From Verrucomicrobiota bacterium (lineage in GTDB: Bacteria; Verrucomicrobiota; Verrucomicrobiia; Chthoniobacterales; Chthoniobacteraceae), in contig VFJQ01000092.1 of NCBI GenBank assembly GCA_009885995.1, positions 78,577-142,576 of the forward strand: a stretch of 64,000 nt of DNA, in the 5' to 3' direction. The position numbers and the translations under genes were made by a program. Below the pieces are notes generated by a model. The model ran no database searches. It was not told the DNA's origin and saw only the letters and a list, made by a program, of their open reading frames with translations. This document shows, one piece after another, positions 52,546-60,209 of the stretch (position 1 is the stretch's first letter; every line of letters starts with the position of its first letter).

Positions 52546-53013
52546 ATGAAGATGAAAACAAAAGTCTTGCTCGTGGATGATGACGCCTCCGTGATGGTGG
52601 CCCTGACGGGCGTGTTGGAATCGGAGGGATATGACGTGCGCCATGCGGACGACGGCCACGAAGCGCTGCTCGCCTTTGGTGTGCTGCCCGACATCGGCAT
52701 CGTCCTGCTCGATCTGAACATGCCGGTGAGAGACGGTTGGAAAACTCTCGATCAATTCCGGGCGATCAACCCGTCGCTTCCCGTCATCATCATCACGGCG
52801 CGGCCCGACCAGCAATCGCTCGCCGCCGCCGCTGGGGCCGCTGCGCTGATGGAAAAGCCACTCGATATTCCGCTGCTGCTCGAAACCATGCGGAAGCTGT
52901 TGGCGGAACAGCCCGAGACGCGGCTGGTGCAGATCGCAGGCAGCGAGCCACACCCCCTTCATCTGGAAGCGCCCGGCGCGGCTCCGAAATCTTCCCGAGT
53001 GAATGCGCCATGA
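52546..53013 (+). CDS. Single-domain response regulator (receiver only)
   Basis: A protein of 155 residues. The receiver covers about residues 4-120, with D11-D13, phospho-acceptor D56 (VLLDLNMPVRDGW), T84 and K104. No output domain follows; the last 35 residues (RLVQIAGSEPHPLHLEAPGA) look unstructured. It is a close paralogue of the receiver fused to HPF, so a local duplication is likely. It begins 16 bases after the fusion gene and overlaps the next gene by ATGA. It could be a phosphate sink, a phosphorelay intermediate or a partner-binding regulator. Confidence 0.9.
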   Translation: MKMKTKVLLVDDDASVMVALTGVLESEGYDVRHADDGHEALLAFGVLPDIGIVLLDLNMPVRDGWKTLDQFRAINPSLPVIIITARPDQQSLAAAAGAAALMEKPLDIPLLLETMRKLLAEQPETRLVQIAGSEPHPLHLEAPGAAPKSSRVNAP

Positions 53014-53459
53014 AACCAATTGCGGACAAACCCACGAGGCCCAAGGTGTTGCTGGTGGATGATGAGCCCAAAATCTGCGCGGCCCTCGCCGGCGCGCTCG
53101 TGTCGGAAGGTTTCGAGGTCGTGTTTGTGGAAAGCGGCGATGAGGCGATCCACGCGTTTAGCGACGGCATCTTCGACATCGTGCTGATGGATCTCCGGAT
53201 GCCGGGCAAGAGCGGATGGGAGACGTTTTCTCTGCTCGCGTGGTCCCGTCCGCTGCTGCCCGTCATCATCATTACCGCGCTCCCGGATCAACAGGCGTCG
53301 GCGAAAGCCGCTGGCGTCGGCGCGCTGCTGGAGAAGCCCTTGGACATCCCGGTGCTGCTCGAAACCATGCGCAAACTTTTGGCGGAACCGATCGAGGCTC
53401 GGCTCGCCCGGATCGCGGGGAAGTCGCCGCTCGCCCGCCCGATGCCATGCGCACTCTGA
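53010..53459 (+). CDS. Single-domain response regulator (receiver only)
   Basis: A protein of 149 residues. The ATG at 53010 overlaps the previous stop; a longer frame upstream is a shadow. The receiver is at about 12-128, with D17-D18-E19, phospho-acceptor D61 (IVLMDLRMPGKSGW), T89 and K109, and no output domain. The tail KPLDIPVLLETMRKLLAEPI and RLARIAGKSP repeats that of the two upstream receivers, although the front half has diverged more. It lies within the sigma-54-linked cluster. The 90-base gap to the next gene starts with a run of eight T. Confidence 0.9.
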   Translation: MKPIADKPTRPKVLLVDDEPKICAALAGALVSEGFEVVFVESGDEAIHAFSDGIFDIVLMDLRMPGKSGWETFSLLAWSRPLLPVIIITALPDQQASAKAAGVGALLEKPLDIPVLLETMRKLLAEPIEARLARIAGKSPLARPMPCAL

Positions 53460-53549
53460 GTTTTTTTTGCGAACAACCCGGACCGAAATCCAACACCATA
53501 AAGCCTGTGGCCCAACCCGATGAGGGCGGCCGAACTGCGTGAATGAACC

Positions 53550-53936
53550 ATGAACACCAAGACCGCCCGTTACCTGATTTTCTACGGCTGCTTCCTCATC
53601 GTCATGGGGCTGCTCGGCTACCTGTCGAACCCTGAAAAAGCGAAGACGGCGCTGATGTCCGGCGGCACCTTTGGCGCGCTCTCGATCCTGTGGGGCGCGC
53701 TCGGGGCGCGCGGTGTGCGCTGGAGTCTGCCGGCGGCGATGACGACCACCGGCCTGCTGGCGGCGGTCTTCGTCTGGCGGGCCAGCGTGGGCTGGCTGGC
53801 GGTGCTCGATGGCCACGCGGAAAAGCAGTTCGCGGCCGGGCTGATCACCGTAATGCTGGCCGCTTCCATCGCCATGCTGCTCAGGCTGATCATGCCCCGC
53901 AAAACCAGGCGCGCGGAAACCGCCGCGCGCGTTTGA
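53550..53936 (+). CDS. TMEM14-like small membrane protein
   Basis: A protein of 128 residues with four hydrophobic segments at about 8-24, 36-52, 60-76 and 96-115 and a basic C-terminus (MPRKTRRAETAARV). YGCFLIVMGLLGYLSN followed by AKTALMSGGTFGALSILWGA resembles the Tmemb_14 (TMEM14/FAX) pattern of Gly-rich helices. Bacterial members have no established function; eukaryotic relatives are linked to fatty-acid or haem-related transport. The stop is seven bases before the damaged TerC gene. Confidence 0.65.
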   Translation: MNTKTARYLIFYGCFLIVMGLLGYLSNPEKAKTALMSGGTFGALSILWGALGARGVRWSLPAAMTTTGLLAAVFVWRASVGWLAVLDGHAEKQFAAGLITVMLAASIAMLLRLIMPRKTRRAETAARV

Positions 53937-53943
53937 AAATCAT

Positions 53944-54851
53944 GTGTTTCACCGCAAGGCGCACGTCGTCGGCTTCAAGGAAGCGCTCACCTGGACCGGC
54001 GTCTGGGTGACGCTCGCGCTCATTTTCAACGCCGGCGTCTGGTATTTCGCGGGGCCGCAAAAGGCGATCGAATTTTTCACCGGCTACCTCATCGAGTATT
54101 CGCTGAGCGTGGACAACGTCTTCATCTTCGCGCTGATTTTCTCCTACTTCGCGGTGCCGCCGCAGTGGCAGCACAAGGTGCTCTTCTGGGGCATCCTCGG
54201 CGCGCTCGTCATGCGGGTGATTATGATTTTCGCGGGCGTCGCGCTCATCAGCCGCTTCCACTGGATCCTCTACCTCTTCGGCGCGTTCCTCATTTTCACC
54301 GGGCTGAAGATGATCTTCGGCAAGGCCGAGGAAGTGCATCCCGAGCACAACCCCATCGTCCGCTGGTTCCGCAAGCTCGTGCCGGTGAGCAGGGGTCACC
54401 ACAGGACAAGCTCGTCGTCCGCGTGGATGGCCGGCTCATGGCGACGCCGCTCATGGTCGTGCTCGTCTGCGTGGAAGTGACCGACGTGATCTCCGCCGTT
54501 GATTCCATCCCCGCCATCTTCGCCGTCACCCTCGACCCGTTCATCATCTACACCTCGAACGTCTTCGCCATCATGGGCCTGCGCTCGCTCTACTTCGTGC
54601 TCGGCGGGATGATGGGGATGTTTCACTACCTCAAGCTCGGGCTCGGCGGCGTGCTCAGCTTCATCGGCGTGAAGATGCTGCTCGGGCACACCGAGTGGAA
54701 GATCGACACGCTCGCGGCGCTCGGCGTGGTCGCCGCCATCCTCGCAGCGTCCATCGTCGCCTCGCTCGTGCATGCCCGCAGAGCGAAAGTGCATCTCGCT
54801 GCGCCTCCGGCAAAAGCGAACCTTCCAACCGCCGATGCCCACACCGAATGA
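53944..54851 (+). pseudogene. terC: TerC/Alx-family membrane protein, N-terminally truncated and frameshifted
   Basis: TerC-family proteins (Alx, YkoY and relatives) are multi-helix membrane proteins linked to Mn2+ export, pH response or tellurite resistance. The sequence starts at VFHRKAHVVGFKEALTWTGV, which in the family follows the first membrane helix, so that helix is missing. It continues with the conserved YLIEYSLSVDNVFIFALIFS to RWFRKLVPV. Near 54401-54406 the frame changes; the C-terminal half (DKLVVRVDGRLMATPLMVVL, then VDSIPAIFAVTLDPFIIYTS) is in another frame and ends at 54851. Adding one G near 54405 restores HHRDKLVVRV. Both conserved membrane Asp motifs (SLSVDN and AVDSIPA) survive. 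It may be a decaying gene, a sequencing error plus a mis-set start, or programmed frameshifting. Confidence 0.8.
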
Positions 54852-55032
54852 CTATCGCAGCCGCCTCCTGACGCCGGCCAAGATGAACGGCATCGTCGCT
54901 TGCAATTACTTGTTCATCGTGGGCATCGGCGGCGTGAGGCACGCGGCTACAAAAAGCGCCCATCAAGGGATGAAACCTCTCAGACCGGGGGATGAGAAAG
55001 GCAAATGGAATGGCCTCCTGCGCGAGGTGTAA

Positions 55033-55066
55033 GCGAGTTATCCTGAGAAGGTAAGCCGCTTACCAC
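55033..55066. promoter_or_regulatory. Upstream activator element, copy B
   Basis: The counterpart of the element at 50879-50912. It contains the perfect 15-bp palindrome GGTAAGCCGCTTACC (55050-55064), preceded by GTTATC. It starts 112 bp upstream of promoter B, against 110 bp for copy A. Same sequence and same spacing point to one shared regulator. Confidence 0.72.
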
Positions 55067-55144
55067 ATGGCGGGGCGCAGTGATCGCCTACTTTAATTTC
55101 TAACTCATTGCCCATCAATGGAATGCGACTTTCGTAAAAACCCG

Positions 55145-55160
55145 TGGCACGGGCAACGCT
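55145..55160 (+). promoter_or_regulatory. Sigma-54 (-24/-12) promoter B
   Basis: TGGCACGGGCAACGCT has GG (55146-55147), a 10-bp spacer and GC (55158-55159). TGGCACG is the full -24 consensus. The preceding TTTCGTAAAAA and following GCTAAGGG match promoter A. The expected start is near 55171. Confidence 0.82.
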
Positions 55161-55173
55161 AAGGGAGGCTGGC

Positions 55174-56286
55174 GTGAAAACAATGACCAGAAAAAACATC
55201 ACCGCCATCGCCTCGTTTGTCGCCGGCGGCGTGCAAAATCCGGCGGCGACGCTGCCGCGGCGGGAGCGACTCGCGCGGCAGATTCCGCGCAGCGTTTCCG
55301 CCGGGCCGGGAGTGAGCAAGATCCTCGTGCCGATTGATTTTTCCGCAGGCTCGAGGCTGGCGCTCCGGTATGCTGCGCCACTGGCCGAACGGCTCGGCGC
55401 GACCATCACGCTGATTTATGTCGATCCGCCGCCCTTCCTTGCCGGCGACCTCCGCGACAGTCTGCTGGTGCTGCCGGTAGCCGAGGTGGACGCGGCCCTC
55501 GCGCGTGACTTGAGCGAGCTGGCCGCGCAGCAGATCGGCGCTGCTTTCCCGGTCAAAACGATCGTCCGCAGAGGCGACGCCGGTGCGGAAATCGTCGAGG
55601 CGGCAAAGGCGCTGGACAGCGACCTGATCCTCATGCCGACCCACGCCTACACCGGGCTGAAGCACGCTCTCTACGGAAGCACGGCGGAGCATGTGATGCG
55701 GCACGCGGCGTGTCCGGTCTGCACGATCCGCAACGAGGTCTTGCCCAAGGCTGTCGGGGCGATGGTCACGGGCAGGAGCTGGCGGAACATCGTCGTGCCG
55801 GTGGATTTCTCGGAGTGTTCGCGCGAGGCGTTGCGCTTTGCGGGCGCGCTGGCCCGGCAGATCGGCGGCAGGCTGACGCTCTTTCACGTCGTCGAATTGA
55901 GCAGCCTGCACGTCTCGGTGGCGGTGCGGCAACTGCCGCTGGCGCAGGCCCGGCACCGCATGGACGCGGAGGAAAAGCTCGCGGCGTGGGCGGCGGAGCA
56001 TGTGCCGGTGTCCGTGCCAGTCAAGACGCTGATCCGCGTCGGCGCGCCTTCACTGGAGCTAGTCGAACACGGCATCCGCCTCCTGGGCGCCGGCCTCATC
56101 GTCATGGGCACGCATGAATACTCGTGGATGCGGCGCCTGCTCGAAGGCGGCGGCACCGAACGCATGGTGCGCCTCGCGCCATGCCCGGTCATCAGCGTGC
56201 ATTCATCCAATGCGGGGCAAAGCCATTTCAAATCAACCTCGCCGCCGGCACGCGCACGGAACGCAACCACCACACCAGTCAAATGA
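55174..56286 (+). CDS. Tandem two-domain universal stress protein
   Basis: A protein of 370 residues. I place the start at the GTG at 55174, five bases after AAGGGAGG; the ATG at 55183 is the alternative. The longer frame from 55144 begins inside the promoter. After an Ala/Arg-rich leader of about 47 residues, USP domain 1 runs from SKILVPIDFSAGSRLALRYA to ACPVCTIRNE. Domain 2 runs from WRNIVVPVDFSECSREALRF to APCPVISVHSS. Both have the Rossmann-like USP fold; the P-loop-like GxxG...GS motif is kept only partly (THAYTGLKHALYGST, GTHEYSWMRRLLEGGG), so nucleotide binding is uncertain. The stop overlaps the next start (ATGA). Confidence 0.93.
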   Translation: MKTMTRKNITAIASFVAGGVQNPAATLPRRERLARQIPRSVSAGPGVSKILVPIDFSAGSRLALRYAAPLAERLGATITLIYVDPPPFLAGDLRDSLLVLPVAEVDAALARDLSELAAQQIGAAFPVKTIVRRGDAGAEIVEAAKALDSDLILMPTHAYTGLKHALYGSTAEHVMRHAACPVCTIRNEVLPKAVGAMVTGRSWRNIVVPVDFSECSREALRFAGALARQIGGRLTLFHVVELSSLHVSVAVRQLPLAQARHRMDAEEKLAAWAAEHVPVSVPVKTLIRVGAPSLELVEHGIRLLGAGLIVMGTHEYSWMRRLLEGGGTERMVRLAPCPVISVHSSNAGQSHFKSTSPPARARNATTTPVK

Positions 56287-56753
56287 ACCCGACGACCAAA
56301 CCGACGACCAATCTCAACGAGAATCTCGCCGCCTACAAAACTTACGCCGCCGGAGAGGGGATCGATCTCGATCGCTTTGTCGAGCGCGGCGGCCGACTGC
56401 TCGGCGCAAAATCCTTCTCCGCTCTGCCCGGGGGACTCGCCGCGTTCCGCGAAAAAATCAACCCGCTGCGCAGCGCGCATCCGCGGCTCCGGCGCCAACT
56501 CGAGTTCCTCGCGAGCTTCTTCGAGTCCGCTCCCACGAACCTCCCGGAGCACGTCCGGAATGAAACGGCCTTCGCACTGCTCTATGCCGTGCAGGACAAC
56601 GATCTCCTGCCGGACGACATGCCGGACGTCGGCCATGTCGATGACGCCGCCGTCACCGAGATCGTCCTCACCCGGCACGCGGGAATCTTCGAGCGGCACT
56701 GCGCCGCGCACGACATCGAGTGGGCCGCGCTGAAACCCGAAATCCAACACTGA
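56283..56753 (+). CDS. DUF1232 (YkvA-like) protein
   Basis: A protein of 156 residues. The ATG at 56283 overlaps the USP stop. The C-terminal part, NETAFALLYAVQDNDLLPDD followed by MPDVGHVDDAAVTEIVLTRH, matches the DUF1232/YkvA pattern (aLxYflxPxDliPDfipvlGyiDDa). In the family this is a membrane-associated helical hairpin of unknown function; here it is less hydrophobic than usual. The N-terminal half (AAYKTYAAGEGIDLDRFVER) is helical and charged. It lies between two USP genes in the same transcription unit, so a stress-related role is likely but undefined. Confidence 0.7.
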   Translation: MNPTTKPTTNLNENLAAYKTYAAGEGIDLDRFVERGGRLLGAKSFSALPGGLAAFREKINPLRSAHPRLRRQLEFLASFFESAPTNLPEHVRNETAFALLYAVQDNDLLPDDMPDVGHVDDAAVTEIVLTRHAGIFERHCAAHDIEWAALKPEIQH

Positions 56754-56848
56754 AACCGCAGCACCGCACCCACGCGAAAGGCGAAACGCGCGGATGAACG
56801 CCATGAAAACTGATGCTCCATCCGCCGCGAAAACTTGGACAAACACCT

Positions 56849-58234
56849 ATGAGCACCACCGAAACCAAACCCATCCTCTGCGGCACGGATTTTTCCGAAA
56901 ATGCGGACAAAGCGGCTGCCGTGGCCGACGCACTCGCGCGGCGCCTGGGCGCTCCGCTCATCCTCGCGCACAGCGTGGACGAACGCGGCGAATTCCCGGA
57001 TCACCTGCGCACGCGCCTGATGAATGACGACCGCCCGCGGCTCGCGGAGCAGGCGGAGCGGCTGCGCGGCCTCGGCCTGACCTTTGAGGAAAAGCTGCTG
57101 CGTGGCGTGCCGGACGATGGCGTCGCGAAATACGCCGCGCACGCGGGAGCACGCCTCGTCGTCGTGGGCGCCTCCGGCATGGGCTCGGCGTGGGCTGGGC
57201 GCCTGGTCCTGGGCAACATCGCGGAGCGCATTGCGGAATCTTCGCCGGTGCCGACGCTGGTGGTGCGCGCCGCCGCGCCCTTCGAGGCATGGGCGCGCGG
57301 GGAGCGTCCGTTGAAGGTGTTTGTCGGCGCGGATTTCACCGCCAGCTCCGAGGCGGCGCTGCGCTGGATCGCGGAGCTGCGGCAGATCGAGCCGTGCGAG
57401 GTGGTCGCGGCCTACGTGGATTGGCCGCCGGAGGAAGCGGCGCGGCTGGGCGTTTTCGGCGCGGCGGGGCCGGGCGGGAATCTGCCGGGGATGCAAAGCG
57501 TGCTGGAGCGCGACCTGCGGGAAAAGGTGGCGCGCGTGCTCGGCGGGGAAAATGTGGAGGTCCGTGTGCTGGCCAATTGGGGCCGCGCGGATGCGCCGCT
57601 GGTGGAGATGGCCATGGAAGCGCAGGCCGACCTCGTGGTCGTCGGCACGCATCAATGGCACGGCCTGAGCCGGCTCCGGCACGGCTCGGTTTCGCGCGGC
57701 ATCCTGCACCATGCGCCGATGAGCGTGGCCTGCGTGCCCACGCCCGCCGCCGTGCCGATGGCCGGGCCGCGCATTCGCGAGTGCCAGCGCGTGCTCGTGG
57801 CGGTCGATCACAATGAGCCGCACGGCTTCGCCGCGCCCTACGGCTATTCGATCGTCAATCCCGGCGGCACCGTGCGCCTGCTGCACAACATCGTGCCCTT
57901 CCGCCTGCTGAACCCGATGATCGGCGGCTACCATCAGGACTCCCCGAGCAAGACGGAACACGCGCAGCTTGTCGCGGAATCCGAGGCGAAACTCCGCGCG
58001 CTCGCTCCGCACGAAGCCGAGGCGCGTGGCATCGTGACCGAAGTGGAAGTCACCGCAAGCCGCGAAACCGCCGAGGCGATCTGCGCGGCGGCGGAGCGTT
58101 TCGGCGCGGACATCATTTGCGTCGGCAGCCACACGCGGCCCGGCTTTACGGCCAAGGTGCTCGGCTCCGTCGCGCTCGGCGTGCTGCAACAGAGCCGCCG
58201 GCCGGTGCTCGTCGTGTGGCCGTCGGTGGAGTGA
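56849..58234 (+). CDS. Triple-domain universal stress protein
   Basis: A protein of 461 residues. The ATG at 56849 starts MSTTETKPILCGTDFSENAD directly at the first USP strand; 12 more in-frame codons upstream look untranslated. Domain 1 (about 6-140) has VVVGASGMGSAWAGRLVLGN. Domain 2 (about 155-300) has VVVGTHQWHGLSRLRHGSVS. Domain 3 (about 310-460) has CVGSHTRPGFTAKVLGSVAL, the best match to the ATP-binding GxxG-x9-GS/T motif. One or two USP domains per chain is usual; three is rare. The gene follows the DUF1232 gene after 95 bases and no terminator is visible between them. Confidence 0.93.
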   Translation: MSTTETKPILCGTDFSENADKAAAVADALARRLGAPLILAHSVDERGEFPDHLRTRLMNDDRPRLAEQAERLRGLGLTFEEKLLRGVPDDGVAKYAAHAGARLVVVGASGMGSAWAGRLVLGNIAERIAESSPVPTLVVRAAAPFEAWARGERPLKVFVGADFTASSEAALRWIAELRQIEPCEVVAAYVDWPPEEAARLGVFGAAGPGGNLPGMQSVLERDLREKVARVLGGENVEVRVLANWGRADAPLVEMAMEAQADLVVVGTHQWHGLSRLRHGSVSRGILHHAPMSVACVPTPAAVPMAGPRIRECQRVLVAVDHNEPHGFAAPYGYSIVNPGGTVRLLHNIVPFRLLNPMIGGYHQDSPSKTEHAQLVAESEAKLRALAPHEAEARGIVTEVEVTASRETAEAICAAAERFGADIICVGSHTRPGFTAKVLGSVALGVLQQSRRPVLVVWPSVE

Positions 58235-58445
58235 CTTTTCAGGGATCAAACCGCAACCCCTTGCCTTGAAACGCCAATTCATCGCCAATCCTGAAGCCGC
58301 CGACGGCCAGCCCAGCCCGCGGTGACGTTGGAAAAATCCCCGTGACCACCCATTCTCCGTCGCCGCGGGTCAGGTGTTCACTTGGGGCCGCCTCGCGCCC
58401 GCGGGCTTGCCAAAACTGCGCGTTCGGTTACTGAGCACCCTATTC

Positions 58446-58853
58446 ATGCGGCCTTTCTGCGCCATTTTCGCCGCCCTTCTGGCACTCATGTTCGTGTTCT
58501 CCACGAACCGCTGCGCCATTGCGGCGGCGTTTCCTGACGAGGTTGACGTGTGCTGCGAAGACGAGCGTGTGCCTGGCGATTCGGAGCGCGGGCTGCCATG
58601 CGGCGGGAAAGATTGCGCACCGTGTGCGACGCTGGAATCCGGGGTGAATCTCGCTGCGCTTACCCCTCTGGCGGTGCCTGCGCCGGTGTGGACGGAGGCT
58701 TGCGAATTTGCAGAGCTGATGCAGCGCCTGGCGGCTACCGTCGTGGAAGAGGGCTCGGCTGCTCCGCCCGATCCGGCGGCGATCCCGATGCCATCGTGGT
58801 GTGATGTGATGATGAGGGCTCTGCCAGTGCGCGGGCCTTCGCTGGTGGCTTAA
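58446..58853 (+). CDS. Small exported Cys-rich protein at the head of the metal-efflux operon
   Basis: A protein of 135 residues. The ATG at 58446 gives a signal sequence (MRPFCAIFAALLALMFVFST, ending near AIAAA), better than the longer frame from 58374. The mature part has a Cys cluster: VDVCCEDERVP, GLPCGGKDCAPCATLE and later a single PSWC. The spacing suggests metal binding or disulfide bonding in the periplasm. No family is recognised. Its place 105 bases before an RND outer-membrane factor gene suggests a metal chaperone or sensor for the pump. The 58235-58445 gap holds no other gene and no promoter I can assign with confidence. Confidence 0.75.
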   Translation: MRPFCAIFAALLALMFVFSTNRCAIAAAFPDEVDVCCEDERVPGDSERGLPCGGKDCAPCATLESGVNLAALTPLAVPAPVWTEACEFAELMQRLAATVVEEGSAAPPDPAAIPMPSWCDVMMRALPVRGPSLVA

Positions 58854-58958
58854 GCGCCGAGCCCGTTCGGATTCGGCCCCTCCGCTTTGCGGCGCTCTCG
58901 CGCGCGCCGTGGCGCTTCGCGGCGCCGTCCCGATCCGACCGTCACATCCATTCTTCCC

Positions 58959-60209
58959 ATGAAAATCATCCACTCACTTTTTCCACTCATTGCCGCCCTG
59001 CCGCTGCTCGCGGCGGAGCCGAAGCCGCCTGCGCCGATCACGCTCGATGGGCTCGTTGCGCAGGCGCTTGCCGAGAATCCTGAACTCAAGTTTTACGAAG
59101 CCGAGATCGCGGCTGCGAAGGGCGAGCGGAAGGCGGCGGACGCTTGGGCGAATCCTGAGATCGCGGGCGAGCTAGGCCGCAAGCGGGTGCGCGGCGATGT
59201 CTCGGCGGAGGGGACGGCGTGGGCGGTGTCGGTGCAGCAGACTTTTGAATGGCCGGGGCGTGTGTCGCTGCGGAAGGCCATCGCGGATCGTCAGGTGCAG
59301 CTCGCCGATGCGGGACTGGAGCAATTTCGCGCAGCGCTGGCGGCGGAGGTGCGCAAGCGGGCGTTCGCGTTGTTCACTTCGCAACGTCGGGCGGAAGCCA
59401 CGCGGGAGGTTTCGGGCCGGGGTGAGGAGTTGGTGGCGACTCTGGTTCAGCGCGAGCCGGCGGGCGTGGCGCCGCTGCTCGAAACGCGCGCCATCGAAGC
59501 CTCCGTCATCAAGCTGCGCCGCGATGCGAGCGAGGCCGCGCAGGAAGCTCAGAGCGCGCTTTACGAACTCAACCAGCTTCGCGGCCTGCCGATCCAGATG
59601 CCGCTCAACGTCGCGGAGGTGATTCTGAACTTCGCCGACCTGCCGGGCGTCGAGGAACTTCTCCGACGCGCGGGCCGCGCCAATTTCACGCTGCGCCAGC
59701 GCGAAATCGAACTCGCTCAGCAGGGTTTTAAGGTGCGGCTCAGCGAAAATGAGGCGTGGCCGACAATCACGCTGGGGCCGCAATTTTCGCAGGAGAAAGC
59801 GGGCGACAACGAAACCGTCGCAGGCGTCGGCGTGTCGCTGCCGCTGCCGCTGTGGAACCGCAACACCGGCAACGTCGAGGCGGCAAAGGCGCGCGAACTC
59901 CAGGCGCAGACTTCGCTGCGACTCTCGCAACGGGAGATCGAGCGGAAGATCCGGGAGCAGACCGCCGCCTACGAATTGCACCGCAAGGAAATGGCGCGGT
60001 GGAATCCGAAGGTCGCCGAGCAACTGCGCGAAGCCGCCGCGCTCGCCGATCGTCACTACCGGCTCGGGGCCGTGCCGCTCACCACTTACCTCGAAGTGCA
60101 ATCGAGCTACCTCGAAGCACTCGAAGCCATCTACGCCACCCAGGCCGACGCGCTGAACGCGCAGGCCGAACTCGAACTGCTCACCGGAACCAAACTCATC
60201 AAACCATGA
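58959..60209 (+). CDS. TolC-type outer-membrane factor (CzcC/CusC family)
   Basis: A protein of 416 residues. The ATG at 58959 starts a signal peptide (MKIIHSLFPLIAALPLLAAE). The outer-membrane efflux pattern follows: ITLDGLVAQALAENPELKFY, then ADAWANPEIAGELG, with the internal duplication restarting near RQREIELAQQGFKVRLSENE. Long Ala/Glu/Arg-rich helices would form the periplasmic tunnel. It provides the outer-membrane exit for the RND pump. The stop overlaps the adaptor start by ATGA. Metal specificity cannot be read from this subunit. Confidence 0.93.
   Translation: MKIIHSLFPLIAALPLLAAEPKPPAPITLDGLVAQALAENPELKFYEAEIAAAKGERKAADAWANPEIAGELGRKRVRGDVSAEGTAWAVSVQQTFEWPGRVSLRKAIADRQVQLADAGLEQFRAALAAEVRKRAFALFTSQRRAEATREVSGRGEELVATLVQREPAGVAPLLETRAIEASVIKLRRDASEAAQEAQSALYELNQLRGLPIQMPLNVAEVILNFADLPGVEELLRRAGRANFTLRQREIELAQQGFKVRLSENEAWPTITLGPQFSQEKAGDNETVAGVGVSLPLPLWNRNTGNVEAAKARELQAQTSLRLSQREIERKIREQTAAYELHRKEMARWNPKVAEQLREAAALADRHYRLGAVPLTTYLEVQSSYLEALEAIYATQADALNAQAELELLTGTKLIKP

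Larger units (their letters stand above)
54852..55173. other. Intergenic regulatory region before the USP group
   Basis: This 322-base gap holds the second copy of the 34-bp upstream element and the second -24/-12 promoter. A 65-codon frame (ATG near 54835 to 55032) crosses its left half but has no recognisable features, so I do not call it a gene. No terminator hairpin with a T-tract is obvious after TerC. Confidence 0.6.

Noticed and set aside
54835..55032. Possible 65-codon gene after TerC
   Set aside because: No ribosome-binding site, no recognisable motif, overlaps the end of TerC and abuts the regulatory element; not supported as a gene.
55144..55173. Earlier GTG start for the first USP (55144)
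   Set aside because: This GTG is part of the TGGCAC -24 box, upstream of the expected transcript start.
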